Shown: positions 33,591 to 46,453, counted from the first letter of the stretch. The stretch is 64,000 nucleotides of DNA from Trichobilharzia szidati (GCA_944472155.2 OX235271.1:80832256-80896255), one strand, 5' to 3'. Numbers and translations: made by a program. Notes: generated from the letters alone by a model not told the origin.

Positions 33591-34559
33591 TATTACCTAC
33601 TGGTGCGAGCTGAAATAGCTAGGCAGGTCTCGAACCCGTAGCCCACCCACCCACCAGCTGAAAACCGAGTGCCAATAAACCATGGAAAACCAAAAACAAA
33701 ACAATTGCTAGCACAATAGTGGATAAACTTAAGCGCTCTTGTTTAACCAAAACAAAAACCTTACGAAGAGGAATATAAAGGTGAATTGAAAAAGTGTTAA
33801 AAAAAGAAATGATGAATACAGTGTCATGATTACGATCCATTTCGGGTCACATCAAACATCAACTTCAATAACTTGTTGCGTGTAAGCCAAAGAAAGTCTA
33901 CACACTTTCATAGAGTTCACAGATTTATCTTATATCCTGAATCAATCAGATTACCTCAGCTAGTACAATATGCCACAGATTGATTAGAAAACCAAATACC
34001 ACAAAGACTGCCAACTGATCAGCTGATTATTTCTCGTTTGTAAAAAAAAGACTCTGTTAGCCACCCTAACCCCCCCCCTCAAGAAAAAACTGCTCAAATG
34101 ACCAGTGCAATGAGTACACTCCTCAAAAAATATGCATATATATACACAGAGAAGGTTAAAACGAAATGAACAGTAATGAGTATAGAACTGAAAAATAATT
34201 TAACATTATATCTGACCACTACTTCAAGGTTATCTATTACGATGAAAAGTAATATGCCTGTCAAAGAAACAGCCGACATATTAAAATGAAACCGCTAAGA
34301 TTAAAAACTGAACGATGTGAACTTTCTTAGAGTAGAAAATTGTACATCAAGATTACTAGAAATAGCTATTTTACTTTTTACTATAATTATTATAATAGAT
34401 AAGACGATACTTTTATTGTGTATTAGGTCAGTGTATTTGATTCAATAAACACTGGCAGTAAAATATATGTAGTTCTAAACCGCTTCCGTTCCTTTTCTTT
34501 TTTAAAAAATTATGATTGTTAGTTATTATTTGTTTGTTGTTTTATCAAAGATAAGATTT
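33591..34559. other. AT-rich stretch; isolated B-box-like motif
   Basis: A complement of a B box (ggtctcgaacccgta near 33,628) may mark a SINE remnant. Otherwise nothing is recognised. Confidence 0.45.
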
Positions 34560-35165
34560 TAAGTGAACATAGAGAAGACAGAGGTGATGAAAATAACCAA
34601 TAACAACAAGCACCAGCCACTATCACGGAAGGAGTATGAAAGAGGTTACCACTTACACCTATTTAGGCAGCAGCAACTACAGGTACGCCCACGGATGAGG
34701 ATGTCAAAGGCAGAATTGGAAAGGCAACACAGACCTTCATCACTTGAAAATCAGACTGGAAATCTTCTGTACTCAGCGTTAACAACAAATTTCGGATTTT
34801 CAACACCAATGTCAGTCAATCAATTCTTCTATATGACTCAGAAACTTGGCCAGCATATCACGAAAACCATTTCCAACAAACAGCTGTAGAACCTAATCCC
34901 TGACAAATATACAAAAGGAAATGGAGGTGGATTGGACATAATTTGAGGAGACTGTTTGTGACATAACACGCCGCTCAAGTGGAACCCGAATGGGTAACGA
35001 CAGGTTGGGTGTCCGAGGGTGACATGGAAGAGATCGTGTGAGGAGGAGATGAAAGCTTATATGGGCAATCATGGGACTAGCTAAATATAACTGCAGAGAA
35101 TAGGACAAAACGAAGATGTGCTGTTGTAGTCCTATGTTCCACCCGGAAACCAAGGGAATAATAAT
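34560..35165 (+). pseudogene. SR2-like RTE LINE (family 1), decayed 3' part
   Basis: It begins with VNIEKTEVMKITN (RT palm end), continues through broken frames to the WRWIGH region (near 34,920) and the tail (ctatgttccacccgg) at 35,135. Many indels. Confidence 0.75.
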
Positions 35166-35477
35166 AGCTACTATTGTTTGATTTACTATGAGTGAGGAAG
35201 AAACTGAATATTGAGCAACTGAAATCAACAAATAATACTACAGTTCCATACCCAAGAAGTAGTGATTGGAATTCAACAGTTTTTATAGGACAAATCTCTA
35301 ATGTTTCAAGTTGTACATTTCGACTCAAGTATTGCAGATATTGCCTTGCTACTGACAGTGCAGAAGCACCTATACGTGTATTGGAAAGTTTGGCGAGGTA
35401 GGACTGAATTAAGGACTTCATTATTTGCAGTTAACGAGTTCCAACTCTTAGTTACCTCCTCCAAAAACTGGGTTGTA

Positions 35478-36000
35478 ATCGACTGACTGATTGAGTTTCA
35501 ACACAGAAGTGCGGCACTCGTACAAAGGTAAAGGGAAGAGTAAACTTAAAGGAACTATAGTGAAAATACATGTACCGAATAAAGAACAGTAAAATGGATG
35601 AACATGAGAATTTAATGGATCTGCGAGATTACAAAGAGTAAACACATTTGCACCATTGTGAATATTTTGAATACGTACCACCAACAGTCTCTAGGTAGAG
35701 TTTTATACAATCCTAAGGATCCCAATCAGGCAGTTTACTATGTCCCTACGTGACCCAAACCAACTGTCAAAAACTTCAAGGATTGATACCGCCCCTAACT
35801 GCAACCTGATTCTACGTCGGTTGTCATTGCTCATCCAGGAAATCAGTGACTCAGCACGCGTAACATGTACCCTAGCCATCTCAACTGATGTAGGTTTTCA
35901 CAACCCTATAGATTGCCTTCCTTCCCTTAACTAAAAATCTACGCCTAACTACATTATTACTGACAATGTTTTACCACTTAACAATGGAGATAGTAAAATA
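35478..36000 (-). pseudogene. RTE-like LINE family 2, decayed 3' part
   Basis: The plus strand shows the complement of the 3' UTR (gagtttcaacacagaag) at 35,492 and of the C-terminal region (ctcaactgatgtagg) near 35,880. No frame is intact. Confidence 0.6.
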
Positions 36001-36229
36001 AGCTACCGAACACCAGTTATTAACTCTATTTTATCTAGTAAAATTCAAACGTGACTGAGGAGGCTATTGCATTGGAATAAGTCTTTGAAAAGCCTCCAGT
36101 AGTAGCGCTAAAAATATGTGAGAAGAAGAATATGTACTAACTCAAAAGCTAAGCTTTTAAGTCTTTCCTTTCTACAACGCGAAAAAAAGAGCCGAGAACT
36201 TCAGTCATTCATGAGCAAATACTTTACAA

Positions 36230-36430
36230 CGCTTACATCCCAAGGCAGTAATGTGGCAATTACTATTGATAAGATTTATCAGTAGTATATAAAGAGACAT
36301 CCATCGGCATAAAAATATCAAATAGCAGGGAAATACATTTGATGTTTTTATGTCCATGGACGTATCTTTATATACTACTGATAAATCTTATCAGTAGCAC
36401 TCGCCACAGTACGATTTCAGGTGTTAACCT
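36230..36430. repeat. hairpin module, likely Penelope family 2 terminal sequence
   Basis: Arms of 53 bp (36,263-36,315 and 36,345-36,397) are inverted copies around a 29-base loop, with a few mismatches. The left arm and flank also match, on the other strand, positions 23,700-23,830, which sit directly upstream of the family-2 Penelope RT. This links the hairpin to that family. A MITE is the alternative. Confidence 0.6.
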
Positions 36431-37309
36431 CAGAGTAAATGTTTTGAAACTAACTTCTCCTGCATGGAAGAAACCAAACAAGCAGACAGTTTGACCCATG
36501 TAAGTGAAATATGTACTTACGACAAGCATGACTGATTACCACAAGGTAACGAATACTACCAAAGACAAAATGTCATGATTAAATGGATGTTAATACCAAC
36601 TCATAAACAAAAAGGAGTTCAATAGGCAGAAAACATTGTCAGTAGAAATACAGTTCTCATGATGTGTATATAATGATAAGAGTATGTCATTAACAGCACA
36701 AGAAGACCTAGTTGACTATCAGGGGCACCTTTTAGAACTAATAAACACCTTCCATAATAACACTAGCCAAAATTTACAACCACATAGCTCTTATTCTTAA
36801 CGGTAACTAAAATATTCACCTACAAAACAAACAGAACGTTTTGAAAGCATTAGGATATCAATAGTTCAAAATGATTATTAAGTCACACGATCAGGCTAGA
36901 AGTACATAACTTCTTACAAGATGTCTAGTCATGTATCTATAAACCAATGTTTATTAAAAATTAACCCAAATGATTGCTTTTTAAGAGTGACACAATTTCA
37001 GTCTAAAAATACTTAGGACTGAATTGGGTACTTTGGGTTATTGATATCAGACTTTGATTTACTTTCTACTACTCAAACTAAGATGGAGGAGGATTTTCGT
37101 AATTTAAAACTTATCAATGAAAAGTAGGGGGTTTACACTACTGTAATAAATGATATTTCACTGTATAAGTTGTCTAAAAGAAAATACCACCAAAAACGTT
37201 TCAGTGAAATTATCCACCCTAGAAATAAAACTTATTTCTGCATGTTACTCTTTGGTTCAGACATAATTTTCTTTAAATCTTTGAAAAGTAAAATAACTTT
37301 AAATCTGAC
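36431..37309. other. no recognised content
   Basis: AT-rich sequence without a recognisable gene or repeat. Confidence 0.5.
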
Positions 37310-37645
37310 CACGGGTTAACATCAGTTGGAGAACCACCGAAAAGCAGGGAGTTCTGGACAGCTGTTTCGTCCTAGTTTGCGACTCATCGGCAGTACACGC
37401 CCATCGGGGTTCGAACCCAGGAGTTTTCAGTTAGAAGGAAAAAACTCATAGACCATTCACCCACTGGGACCTGACTCAATGGTCCATGAATTCTAACTTC
37501 TACCAATTCATGATTTTAGCGCGACCATGGACCATTGAGTCGAGTCCCAGCGGCTGAATGGTCTGCGAGTTTGCCTTGTAACCGGAAGGTTCTAGGTTCG
37601 AACCACTGTGGGTGTGTACCACCGATGAGTCTTTGCAGACTTTGT
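37310..37645. mobile_element. Sm-alpha-like head-to-head pair
   Basis: A minus copy (37,310-37,530) has a near-complete hammerhead complement at 37,352-37,396 and a B-box complement (ggggttcgaaccc). A plus copy follows to 37,645 with A box cagcggctgaatgg and B box aggttcgaaccac, and is truncated in its ribozyme. The minus ribozyme keeps a good GTC.../...GAC stem II and GAAAC, but its core reads CCGATGA. Confidence 0.78.
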
Positions 37646-37782
37646 CTAACCTAAATACCTAATTGACTGGTCCATAAAATGAAGTGACCAAGATATGTAT
37701 ATATAACACTGACCACTTGATAAACAAAGATGCATTTCTAACAAAAATTAGGTATGATAAAAGTTATGAAATGTTTTTTTAC

Positions 37783-38143
37783 CGGATTTCAACTCCTCTG
37801 AAGAACTCTTCTGATAACAATCATGTGAATTAGAATTCATTGGTATATAAATCCCGTTTGTAGTATCACCAGTAATCATATTGTTATTGTTACTAATGGA
37901 GGATGTAACACCATATACTGAAATATTGTCTTGATCATTGGCTTGTAAATTTCCTGAGATAAGACAATCGCCAGATGGTGTACAATCCGACAGTAGTTCA
38001 GAAAGTAATGCACCTGGTTGTGTATCCAGACTATTTGAGAATGGATTAAAGGGTCGATCGACAGTTGACGACACAGAAATTCCACTCAAAGATGAGTCTA
38101 CAGCTGTTTGATTAAACATATTTGAATGATTAAAACTGATAAG
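37783..38143 (-). CDS. possible internal exon of an unknown host gene
   Basis: An open frame on the minus strand (37,748-38,119 from its first ATG) is bounded by plausible splice sites. A pyrimidine-rich stretch ending in AG precedes about 38,143, and a donor (CCG|GTAAAA) follows 37,783. The encoded segment is rich in Ser and Asn, with SISNNNNM and PFNPFSNSLDTQPG, and looks disordered. I recognise no domain. It is not similar to the mobile elements in the window. The exon status rests only on splice-like signals and composition. Confidence 0.4.
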
Positions 38144-40261
38144 AATGAATTTGCCAGAAATTCTTATAACGCCAATTCATTGACCCTATTTAAAAGATAA
38201 AAAAACCAATTCATATAAAGAAATATAAAACACGATTAGCTATAATTACTTGCTACGTGAAAAAAATAATAGAAATTGAAAAATAGACGTCCATCAGATA
38301 AATGACGTTCCTATAAATTGAGTGAGAGAATTATTAGACTGAGTGACGTATTACAATGAAACATCAACACAATAACGAAAGTATCTAGTGTATCTCAGTT
38401 AACAACTTAACTACCCATTCGCAGATATCTTTGATGTATGCATCTTATATATCATCCATCAAAACACTGGTCTCTAAAGTATAATGGGAACTAGATTCAT
38501 TAATACAGTTGCGAAGTCTCACACAACTTGTTTGTACGAACTCTACAGATAAAAAGACCAAGGTATTCGCGAATACTTTTAACAATTATACTTAAGTAAC
38601 GGTACAAGTTATCAAACTTGAATATTAGCATAAAACTCTAGTCGAACAGCAGGTATGTGTGGCTAACGGTTGGAGTTTACAACGTTGTTGTTTTGATACA
38701 AACTTGAAAGGATGTATGTATCCATTGTCAGCAACCCTACGGATGCAACATAATAGCAAAGAATGTCTTCAATAGTACGGTCAACCATAAATCAATGCTT
38801 TTTCATCAGTTGTCTATCACTAATATTATAATGTAATGTTTGACAAGAACTAGCTAGATTCAAAAAAAGACTCCTCCATATATATTTTTCCGAAGGATTT
38901 ATTACCATGATATCTTGGCTAGAGTTTGTTTACACTTCATGAAACTTAAACAAAATGCAAATGAGAAGTTGGTACACTTTATATGACAATCGTGTGAAGC
39001 ACCTGGAAATGGAAATACAGGGTACAGTAAAAATACCAGCTTGTAATCGATTTCAACACTGTAATTTCCTGCCAACCTGGTAACTACGATTTTAATGTGA
39101 CTAATCTAATCACAAACTCAATGACACATTTGCACCAAAGTAAGAAAATTGTTCGGAATATGCATGTAAGAAATGTATATACTACTTAGGACAGTTCCTT
39201 AGGACAATATCACAGGCGCTCTTGTACCTCAGAATTATACCATACCAAGTACCATAGCATAAAATAAGTAAGCCCTTTCTCAAAAGGTAATAGCAGTTTT
39301 TAATAGAAAGCACTGAGTACTCAATTTGGACGTTTTGATAAGTACCACACTAACAATACATGTAAGTTAACCTAATTTTGAAAACACAACTAAAGGTGGA
39401 AATCTAGGTGTTTAAGTACTTAAAATTTCTTTTGAAACCTGGTCGTTTTAGGTATACGACATTCCAATCAGTTGTAGAAGCTGACATTTTGGTGTGCTAC
39501 TCAAATTTGGCCTAGTTTTGAGTTGCTACAGAAGTCAAAGGGAATTCTGAGGAGTCTAATTACACAAAGCTTTTCAAGAAGTTTTAGATTTTTCGAAAAA
39601 AGGAAAGACAGCTCACTAGGACCGCTTTGTTGACCATATATTGATTCATTAAGAAGTCGCAGAATTATGGCTATCTAGAGAGAATAACAATGTAAACCCA
39701 CAAATCTACTTAGACATAAAATAAAACTTCATAAGAACACCAAAATAACTGTGAATCAACAAAACCACAAGTTACGATTTAAACACTACTACTAATTTAC
39801 TGACTTTTCAAGTCAAAAAGACAACGGTTATAGCTAGTATGCTTAAAATCTAATTACTAGAATGGCACCAAGATTTAACCTCATTGTTGGAAAACTGTCT
39901 CTCTTTATACCACAATATGCTCCAGTTATCATTTGGTGACCTGATGATAGATACTGAAAACACCTAGCCCTGGGAAAACACTAATGTAATACAACATAGC
40001 TCATCCGTAACCCTTCATCATCAATAAGAACTACACGTTATTCAGTCTTCAAAATTTCTGAGGGTCCCTACATTCCTAAACTCTTATTTGGTTCATCTAT
40101 TTATATTTACGTTCAAATTCCGCCATTACAATATCAATATATTGTTTATTAGTGCTTTGGTGAGATAAGATAAAACAACCTTGTTGGTTCATTTATATGC
40201 TTAAGAAACTTGTTTTCACCGAATTACCCCAAACTACTGTACTCTATAATTAGACAGTGGC
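38144..40261. other. AT-rich unique-looking stretch, perhaps intronic
   Basis: No repeat family or long frame is recognised. It could be intron or upstream sequence of the gene that owns the possible exon at 37,783-38,143. Confidence 0.4.
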
Positions 40262-40909
40262 GGTTTCGAAGGTTTGAGCCATGTTTGTCTGATAGATTTT
40301 GTTCAATAGAACAATAATCTTGTAGTCCTTCAAAACTCTGCCATCAATATAATTATATTTGGAGACATTTGATTTAGTCTTGGATTTGGTCAGTCGCAAT
40401 TGGGACCGTTTGGCTTATTTTGAATTCGCTTGAGTCCTTTCAGAACAATTTGGTTTTATTCCTGTTTGGGTGAAGAATACAAGTCTGTATATTCAAGGGA
40501 TATTCGTGCGGCGCTTGTAACAATGCAGTCATCCGCGATGATATGAATACATTATAGAAACCTCAAAACGTAAAATAACACCGCCAATGAACTCTGGTCA
40601 CTTGAAAATTACGTTGACAATAATGTGTTTAAAGAATTGAGGGCAGAAGGTAGAAGCGTTAGGCATAAACAGGCTTGATAAACTTTCCTCACTAGTTTTC
40701 TCCACCGATTAGCCTACCGGCTCTTGGCTCCGGTAATGCGACACTCATTTGAATTTTCCAGATTATACATATCTCTATAAAACGTAGCAACCAGCAAATC
40801 CAAAATCCTGTTTATGGACAACTTATTTCCAAATTAGTAACTTCAAAATTAATGATTAACTATCAACACTTTATTCACATTTCAAACAAGTACAGAGAAA
40901 GAGAAACTC

Positions 40910-41320
40910 ATGAGCATTGAAAATGCAATACCTCATGAAATATCTACAGTATGCACGTGGAAAGAACTTTCCATTCCTACGCAAACGAGTAATTCATACA
41001 ATCTAAAAATTTCACAGTGTTGTGACATCATAAGAGCAGAAACAGAAAAATATTTAATTGATAAGACCTTCGAAATCTCCATGACTGCAGCATTCATATT
41101 CGGAAACCTAGTCAAAAGGCGAATTCTACCTACAGAACTCAAATATCCACAAGTCCTTTACATCAACACTTTGCTGAGCAGAAAGGTTTCGTGGTTAAAA
41201 GTCTCAGTATTAGATATTTTGGAAAGGTCTCAAGGGGTAAAAGCAGTAGTGTTGTTTCTCGGTGTCCCATGCAGGTTTCGTATAAGCCAATTTAGGTGGA
41301 ACCGGAACTTCCGTTCATAG
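40910..41320 (+). CDS. open frame of unknown function in the left arm
   Basis: A 136-residue frame with no recognised domain. Its mirror in the right arm (53,509-53,904, minus) is also open, for 131 residues. In the compared stretch I count about five amino-acid-changing and five silent differences. That is fewer changes than neutral drift predicts, but the numbers are tiny. No start context or splice signals support it further. Confidence 0.3.
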   Translation: MSIENAIPHEISTVCTWKELSIPTQTSNSYNLKISQCCDIIRAETEKYLIDKTFEISMTAAFIFGNLVKRRILPTELKYPQVLYINTLLSRKVSWLKVSVLDILERSQGVKAVVLFLGVPCRFRISQFRWNRNFRS

Positions 41321-41628
41321 ACTTGTTCTCTGGATGAGTCTTATTATCTTTAAATGGCAATGGTCGTTCAAAACAATTCAGTAAACGCTTGTATGAGTCG
41401 TGTGTGTCCCTTTTACAGTACCCCCACTTGTTAGCCTATTAATATTTATCAAATCTTATCTGCCTGAATTAAAGATTGCAGCAGGGATGAATAGACGTTG
41501 AAAAATAAGTATAAGCTTGTACTAGTGTGACCTTCTATGGGAGTCAGTAGTTTCAAGAGCTTTTGGTTTCTATTAAATCGTTGCATACTTCACGAGTGTG
41601 TCATATAGGGCTTAACATAATTACTTAC

Positions 41629-41718
41629 CCCGTGAACATATTAAAATTAGGATTACCAGTATCCGCGGCAAATGCAGCTAAACTGTTAAAATTACTCACC
41701 GAAAACTAAGGTCTTCGT
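41629..41718 (-). CDS. two candidate mini-exons of a host gene (left arm)
   Basis: On the minus strand a 19-nt segment (41,718-41,700) is preceded by a tgcag acceptor and followed by a GTGAGT donor. A 54-nt segment (41,682-41,629) follows, with acceptor ttttaacag and donor GTAAGT. Spliced together they stay open in one frame, coding EDLSF-R then LAAFAADTGNPNFNMFTG. Very short exons are common in schistosome genes. The protein is not recognised. Confidence 0.4.
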
Positions 41719-42239
41719 CTGCACAATGAGTGGCTATTAGCCATTATCTTGTGGATTTCTTAGGAGACAATGACGATAAATTATAATCACAGCAGTAATA
41801 AGTACATTTTTTCAGACCCGTAACGACCCAGATTAAAAACCCGCCGACTTTACAGATACTGGTACAATTCCCAATCCAGACTTTCCCACATTTCCTGCAG
41901 TTACAGAAGACTTAGTGCTTGTGTTGTGTCCTCTTATAAACTACCTCTGATCTTATATTACCCTATCTAATCATTAACCCAAATAACTAGACAATCAGCT
42001 ACAACTTTAATCACTCGGTGGAAGAATCAATGCTCCATGGTTAGTGGTATCCACTTTCGAGCTGCAGGAAAGATATTTGGTTGAAGATAGGAATGCAGCT
42101 TGCATGATTTTCTCTGGGCTTTCATATAAGTTAGTGTGCATTCTACTACCAAGATTGGTGACATCAACACTAACTTCATTGAAAGTGGGACATATTTACT
42201 AGTTACACTCGTATTTAGGCAGTCTCATATTTACTATTA

Positions 42240-43440
42240 TTTTTCCCTTGCGGTGCGAGTGGAACATAGGGCCCCAACAACACATCTCCACTTTCTTCTA
42301 TTTTCTACCGTCATCTTCAGCTGAGTCCACAATTGCCCATAATCTCTCATCTTCTATTTGGACGATCTCCTCCAAGTCACCCTCAGAAGACCCATCCGTC
42401 GCTTCTCATTCGGATTCCACTCGAGCAATGGCCTGCACTGCGTGTGATGTCATCCGACGGCCTCTTCAATGTATGCCCGATCTACCTCCATTTTCTCCCA
42501 CATATTTGTTGAGCGATCGGCTCTTGGTTGGTTTGTTGCCAGAGTTTCTTGTTACTTATTCTTTTCGACCATTTCATCTTCGGTATGGAGCGAAAGCAGC
42601 AGTTGATAAAAATCTGCCACCTGTTGGAAATCCTCTCCAATCTTACTTGCTTCGTTCGGAATTTTCTGTTTTTAGAGGAAGGGGGTAGATTTTTTCGCAT
42701 AAAATTTATGGGGCCAAACGGACTTTAATGCTCATCATAGTGTTGCAGTGGTTGGGCAGTAAATTGGTAGCTGCCTCAACATTACGCAGTGCCGCAAACA
42801 CTTATAAACACCACTCGAGAACTATATAATCATGCCACATACCAGGTAATTCGCAAAGTTAGTTTCACCGGAGCGTTCGAAATGAAGGTAAGAGTAATAC
42901 AAAGCTGCCTACTACCGCCAATGATCTTCCTGCGGACTGGATCATCTTACAGACCACGGGAAGTGAGAGGATGGACATGAATTAGACTGAGGAAAAAGTC
43001 CTAGAAGACCTGGATTTCGTATAAGATTTATATCTCATGTGGCGTAAACTCAAGGATATGCAAGATCAAACAAATAAGTCGGTAAAAGGGGCAGGGAAGA
43101 TTGGACTTCAGGTGAACATAGAGAATACAAGACAACAAACACCAATAACCATCAGTGAGATGAATCTGAATGAAGCCACCTCTTCACCCGCTTTACCGGA
43201 CAGCATCGATTCAATTACAGCCGGAACAGATGAGGAAGTCAAAGCCAGCCAGGATCGGGGATGCAAGGTATTGCCGCAAAAGCAGTGTGAAGATCTACAG
43301 CACTTGGCAGGAGGGAAAGTTCTGAATTTTTAATAAGAACGTCATGCCAGCACTTCTATTTGGCTCAGATATTTGATTTATGAGTCGTGGAAAGCGTTTC
43401 CAACAGCCTGTTGCGGTGATTTACTTCTAGTAGGATAGCC
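42240..43440. pseudogene. SR2-like RTE LINE with 5' inversion (left arm)
   Basis: The 3' segment lies on the minus strand (tail at 42,240, through the WRWI-type region to about 42,700). The preceding RT segment lies inverted on the plus strand (42,790-43,440), with RT-end sequence LMWRKLKDMQDQTNKSVKG and GLQVNIENT. The two meet near the same element position (fttccaacag-like sequence at both). This is the twin-priming pattern known for LINE insertions. Confidence 0.8.
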
Positions 43441-46400
43441 ACTGTCCCAATTCGCTGAGTGATAACCCAATCTGCATTGCTATGGCAGTACAAGCGTTCA
43501 TAAATCACCACACAAAGGTTGGTTTATCCCTATGAAAGCGCACACTATCACTCGCCCAGTCGAAAGCTCAACATATGGGAGTTGTAAGGTCTGAAGTTGA
43601 GAGTTAATTTTGTGATATCATGGTTGGGTGTTTTGGAAATTACTCCACCACAAGATGTACCATCTGGTACTACGCACTGACTACAACACTCCAAGAAACA
43701 CGAATCGGTCAACCACTTCATTGTAGGGACTTTACACTTATTATGGGACGCAAACACCCGAACAGACGTTGGAGTTTTGTGGTGAGAGGCGCACCCATGC
43801 GTATATTTACCAAGTGTCTGCTTACGCTTGAGATCGATTTTCCGATGCGCTTATACGCTACAGGCTCGCTAATACGGTGGTACTGCACAACCTTTTATCG
43901 ACAAAGGCGTCTACTTTTATTTCTCTTGCACTGGCTATGATGTTAATTGAGCAAGGTCTCAGGTACACTTCCAATCATGCTTGGCTTTTTTCTTAGTAGT
44001 TAGAATCATGTGTCTATTCGTATCTCTATTCGTCTCGTACTAATATCTTGCTGTCTGCAAGAGGCCTAACAGCTGCATTTGACGAAAAACTCATCTTGAA
44101 TCAGAGAGGCTTTCGGTTATATAATTGTTAAGAGATACCGATGAATAATGTCTATACTTCGTAATAGCTCGTTTTTATTTGACAGCACAACAGATGCTTC
44201 TGTGTTAAATTACTTTTGATATCATTGGGACATAAAAGTTGACTCTATGTAACTTGGGGAGGTCTTGTACACCACGCAGGAGAATTCAGTGGCTTGATCG
44301 AATTGAACTTGGTTTCTTCGCAACCTTTCTTACACTCCGAATGAGACACTAAACCCTAATCGTTGAAGTGAATGCTTGGTTTTTTGGTGTAGTATCTTAG
44401 ATTTGTATTACGTTTGCTACGCTTCCTACCTATCGTTTGTGAAGTCTGTTTGGTTTCATTTCTGCAAGGATATTAACATCGTTTATTTTTACTAATGCTG
44501 TTGGAAGTTTTAACGAGAGATTTTCTTTGCTAATGACGAATGGATACTTCAGCTGATGTTGTCATGTGCAATATATCGTTGATGTCAGTGAACTTTTGAC
44601 TTCCATGTTGAAAATATTGGGAAATGTTTTATGACTGTTATACCCAACGCAGGAAATTGGCGTCGGTTCACACCATGTTAGCAGACAATGTGTAGAACAA
44701 ATTTTAGTTTATTAGCTTTAACGCTGTTGATGTTGGTGAAGTTTGAATGAGCGATAATTGATTGGACACTAGTACTAAGTGTGGTGTGTTTAGTCCTTTC
44801 TTTGGTGCAGACTGAATTCAATCAGTCAGGTCTGCAACGTGACCACCATTCTTGGTAGCTCGCCACATTGCAAACATGACTAATGGAACCTCAGATGGCA
44901 CATGACTCTCTTCAAGCTTGAAGATACGCCTTGCTGACTGGTGAGTGCCAACTAGCACGAAACCCGGCTCCAAGGCTTCCTGACGATTGCCTCCAACCAT
45001 CTGATATTATCAAATCAATGAGCGATAGTTGGTTTCTTTACTGGACCATATCCGCTTTTTCGAGACAGGCAACGATGGTGGTCGTAGTCTAGCTGTTTGC
45101 AGCTTGACAAAAGACTACAACAAAACGATCAGAATTATTGTTGTGAGTTAAATGGATGTTTATTCATAGACTTCGTGCCGTAGTAACCCTACAGCGCTGG
45201 TTTATTGCCATTGGGAAAATTAACAACCGTTGAACTGCCAGTCCATCTTCTGATATTCCTGAGTCAATTACTGCACATAGTACCCTGAGTTGCAGGGATT
45301 AGTCTTTTGGCAGCAGCGCGAGCTTCAAGTTCTTTAAGCTGATGGCCTCTAAAGCTGGCACCTTTACAGTCCCTTTTCCTGTGTAGTACTTAACGAATGT
45401 ATTTCGCAACGTTGGGACTAATTTCATGCCTATAGTTTTTTAGCCTGCTGCTTTTCTTTTGACATGAGGTAAAAGCCAAACAGCTCAGCAGGGATAAAAA
45501 TCTTATAAATGAGGCTTTTCATAGTTTCTGTCCTCGAAAAATTTAATGATGGGTTATTCCTAAAAGTGCTTCATCTGCTATCTGGGTTGATTTTGACATA
45601 CCTCTCGCGTTATTATTCATACCTTCGAAAGCCAACACGGCGTCAACCTATCATAACCAGTCTCTCGTCTTTAAAAAAATGTAAAAACTAACGTATATTA
45701 CGTAGTGGTTTTTAAAATGTGACCTGCCAAATCTTCTCTGTAAAGGTAGAAGAGTCACTTCCAATATAACCAAAGTGCTGCATTGTCGTATTGCTCGTAA
45801 ACTGAATAAAACTTATTAGCATGCCAAATAAATTAGTGTAAATTATTTATCAACCCTTAATTTACAATTACAAATCTTCCCTATTATTTCAACCCTTAAT
45901 TTAGTTTTCGAAGCTCCTGAACCCAATTTTCAAGCTTTGAATTACACTGGGCAGTGTAAGACAAGAGAACTTATCCTTTTTTTCAGGAATAAAACAGTAA
46001 CAACACTTTTCGTAATATAAAACTCCGAGAATTCTTCATTACCAGTAAATGCGTTGCTAAAATTGAAGATATGATTACTAAATAGTGACTCACTTCGCCA
46101 CACTTTCCTTACCGGATGGTTTGATACAGCCATTCAGCCTGCACTCTTTCATGGCAGAACGTAAGAAGCATAATACGCCAGTTTCTCCACATGCTTTTGT
46201 AAACCTCTCCTGCCAACATACGACCAATTCACAACCAAAGAAATAATTATTCTACTGAACATTAGGGAATCGACTTCTAAATTTTTCCTTTATCTATACA
46301 CCTTTAACGACGATGGTTTGAAGCCATTTTCTGCCGAGCGCCGCATCGATTTGCCCTGAGGTTTAGCCCAATTAACTGCTAAAAGCAGTTCGAGTAAACC

Positions 46401-46453
46401 ACTTCAGTTTTGTTACAGTAACTGCTTAAATACTCAGTTATTCACACCCTAAT
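43441..46453. other. inner part of left arm, content mostly unrecognised
   Basis: Several 60-106-residue frames exist (for example 43,620-43,940 plus, 44,818-45,000 minus). None matches a known family. The frame at 44,818-45,000 (mirror 49,814-49,996) follows an acceptor-like atatcag and reads like protein (FVLVGTHQSARRIFKLEE). Because the arms are nearly identical here, conservation between them is no evidence for coding. Confidence 0.4.

Larger units (their letters stand above)
40262..46453. repeat. left arm of large inverted repeat
   Basis: The arm is the reverse complement of 48,361-54,561. Paired positions sum to 94,814 over most of its length (checked at seven points from 40,910 to 46,453). 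The outer ~1 kb shows many differences, while from about 41,900 inward differences are rare (for example 42,590 and about 43,404). Confidence 0.95.

Noticed and set aside
42248..42688. 146-codon frame, also in the mirror arm (52,126-52,566)
   Set aside because: It is antisense to the RTE C-terminal region, which is the real homology.
43620..43940. 106-codon frame present three times
   Set aside because: It is repeated only because the DNA segment is; no family resemblance and an equally long antisense frame exists.
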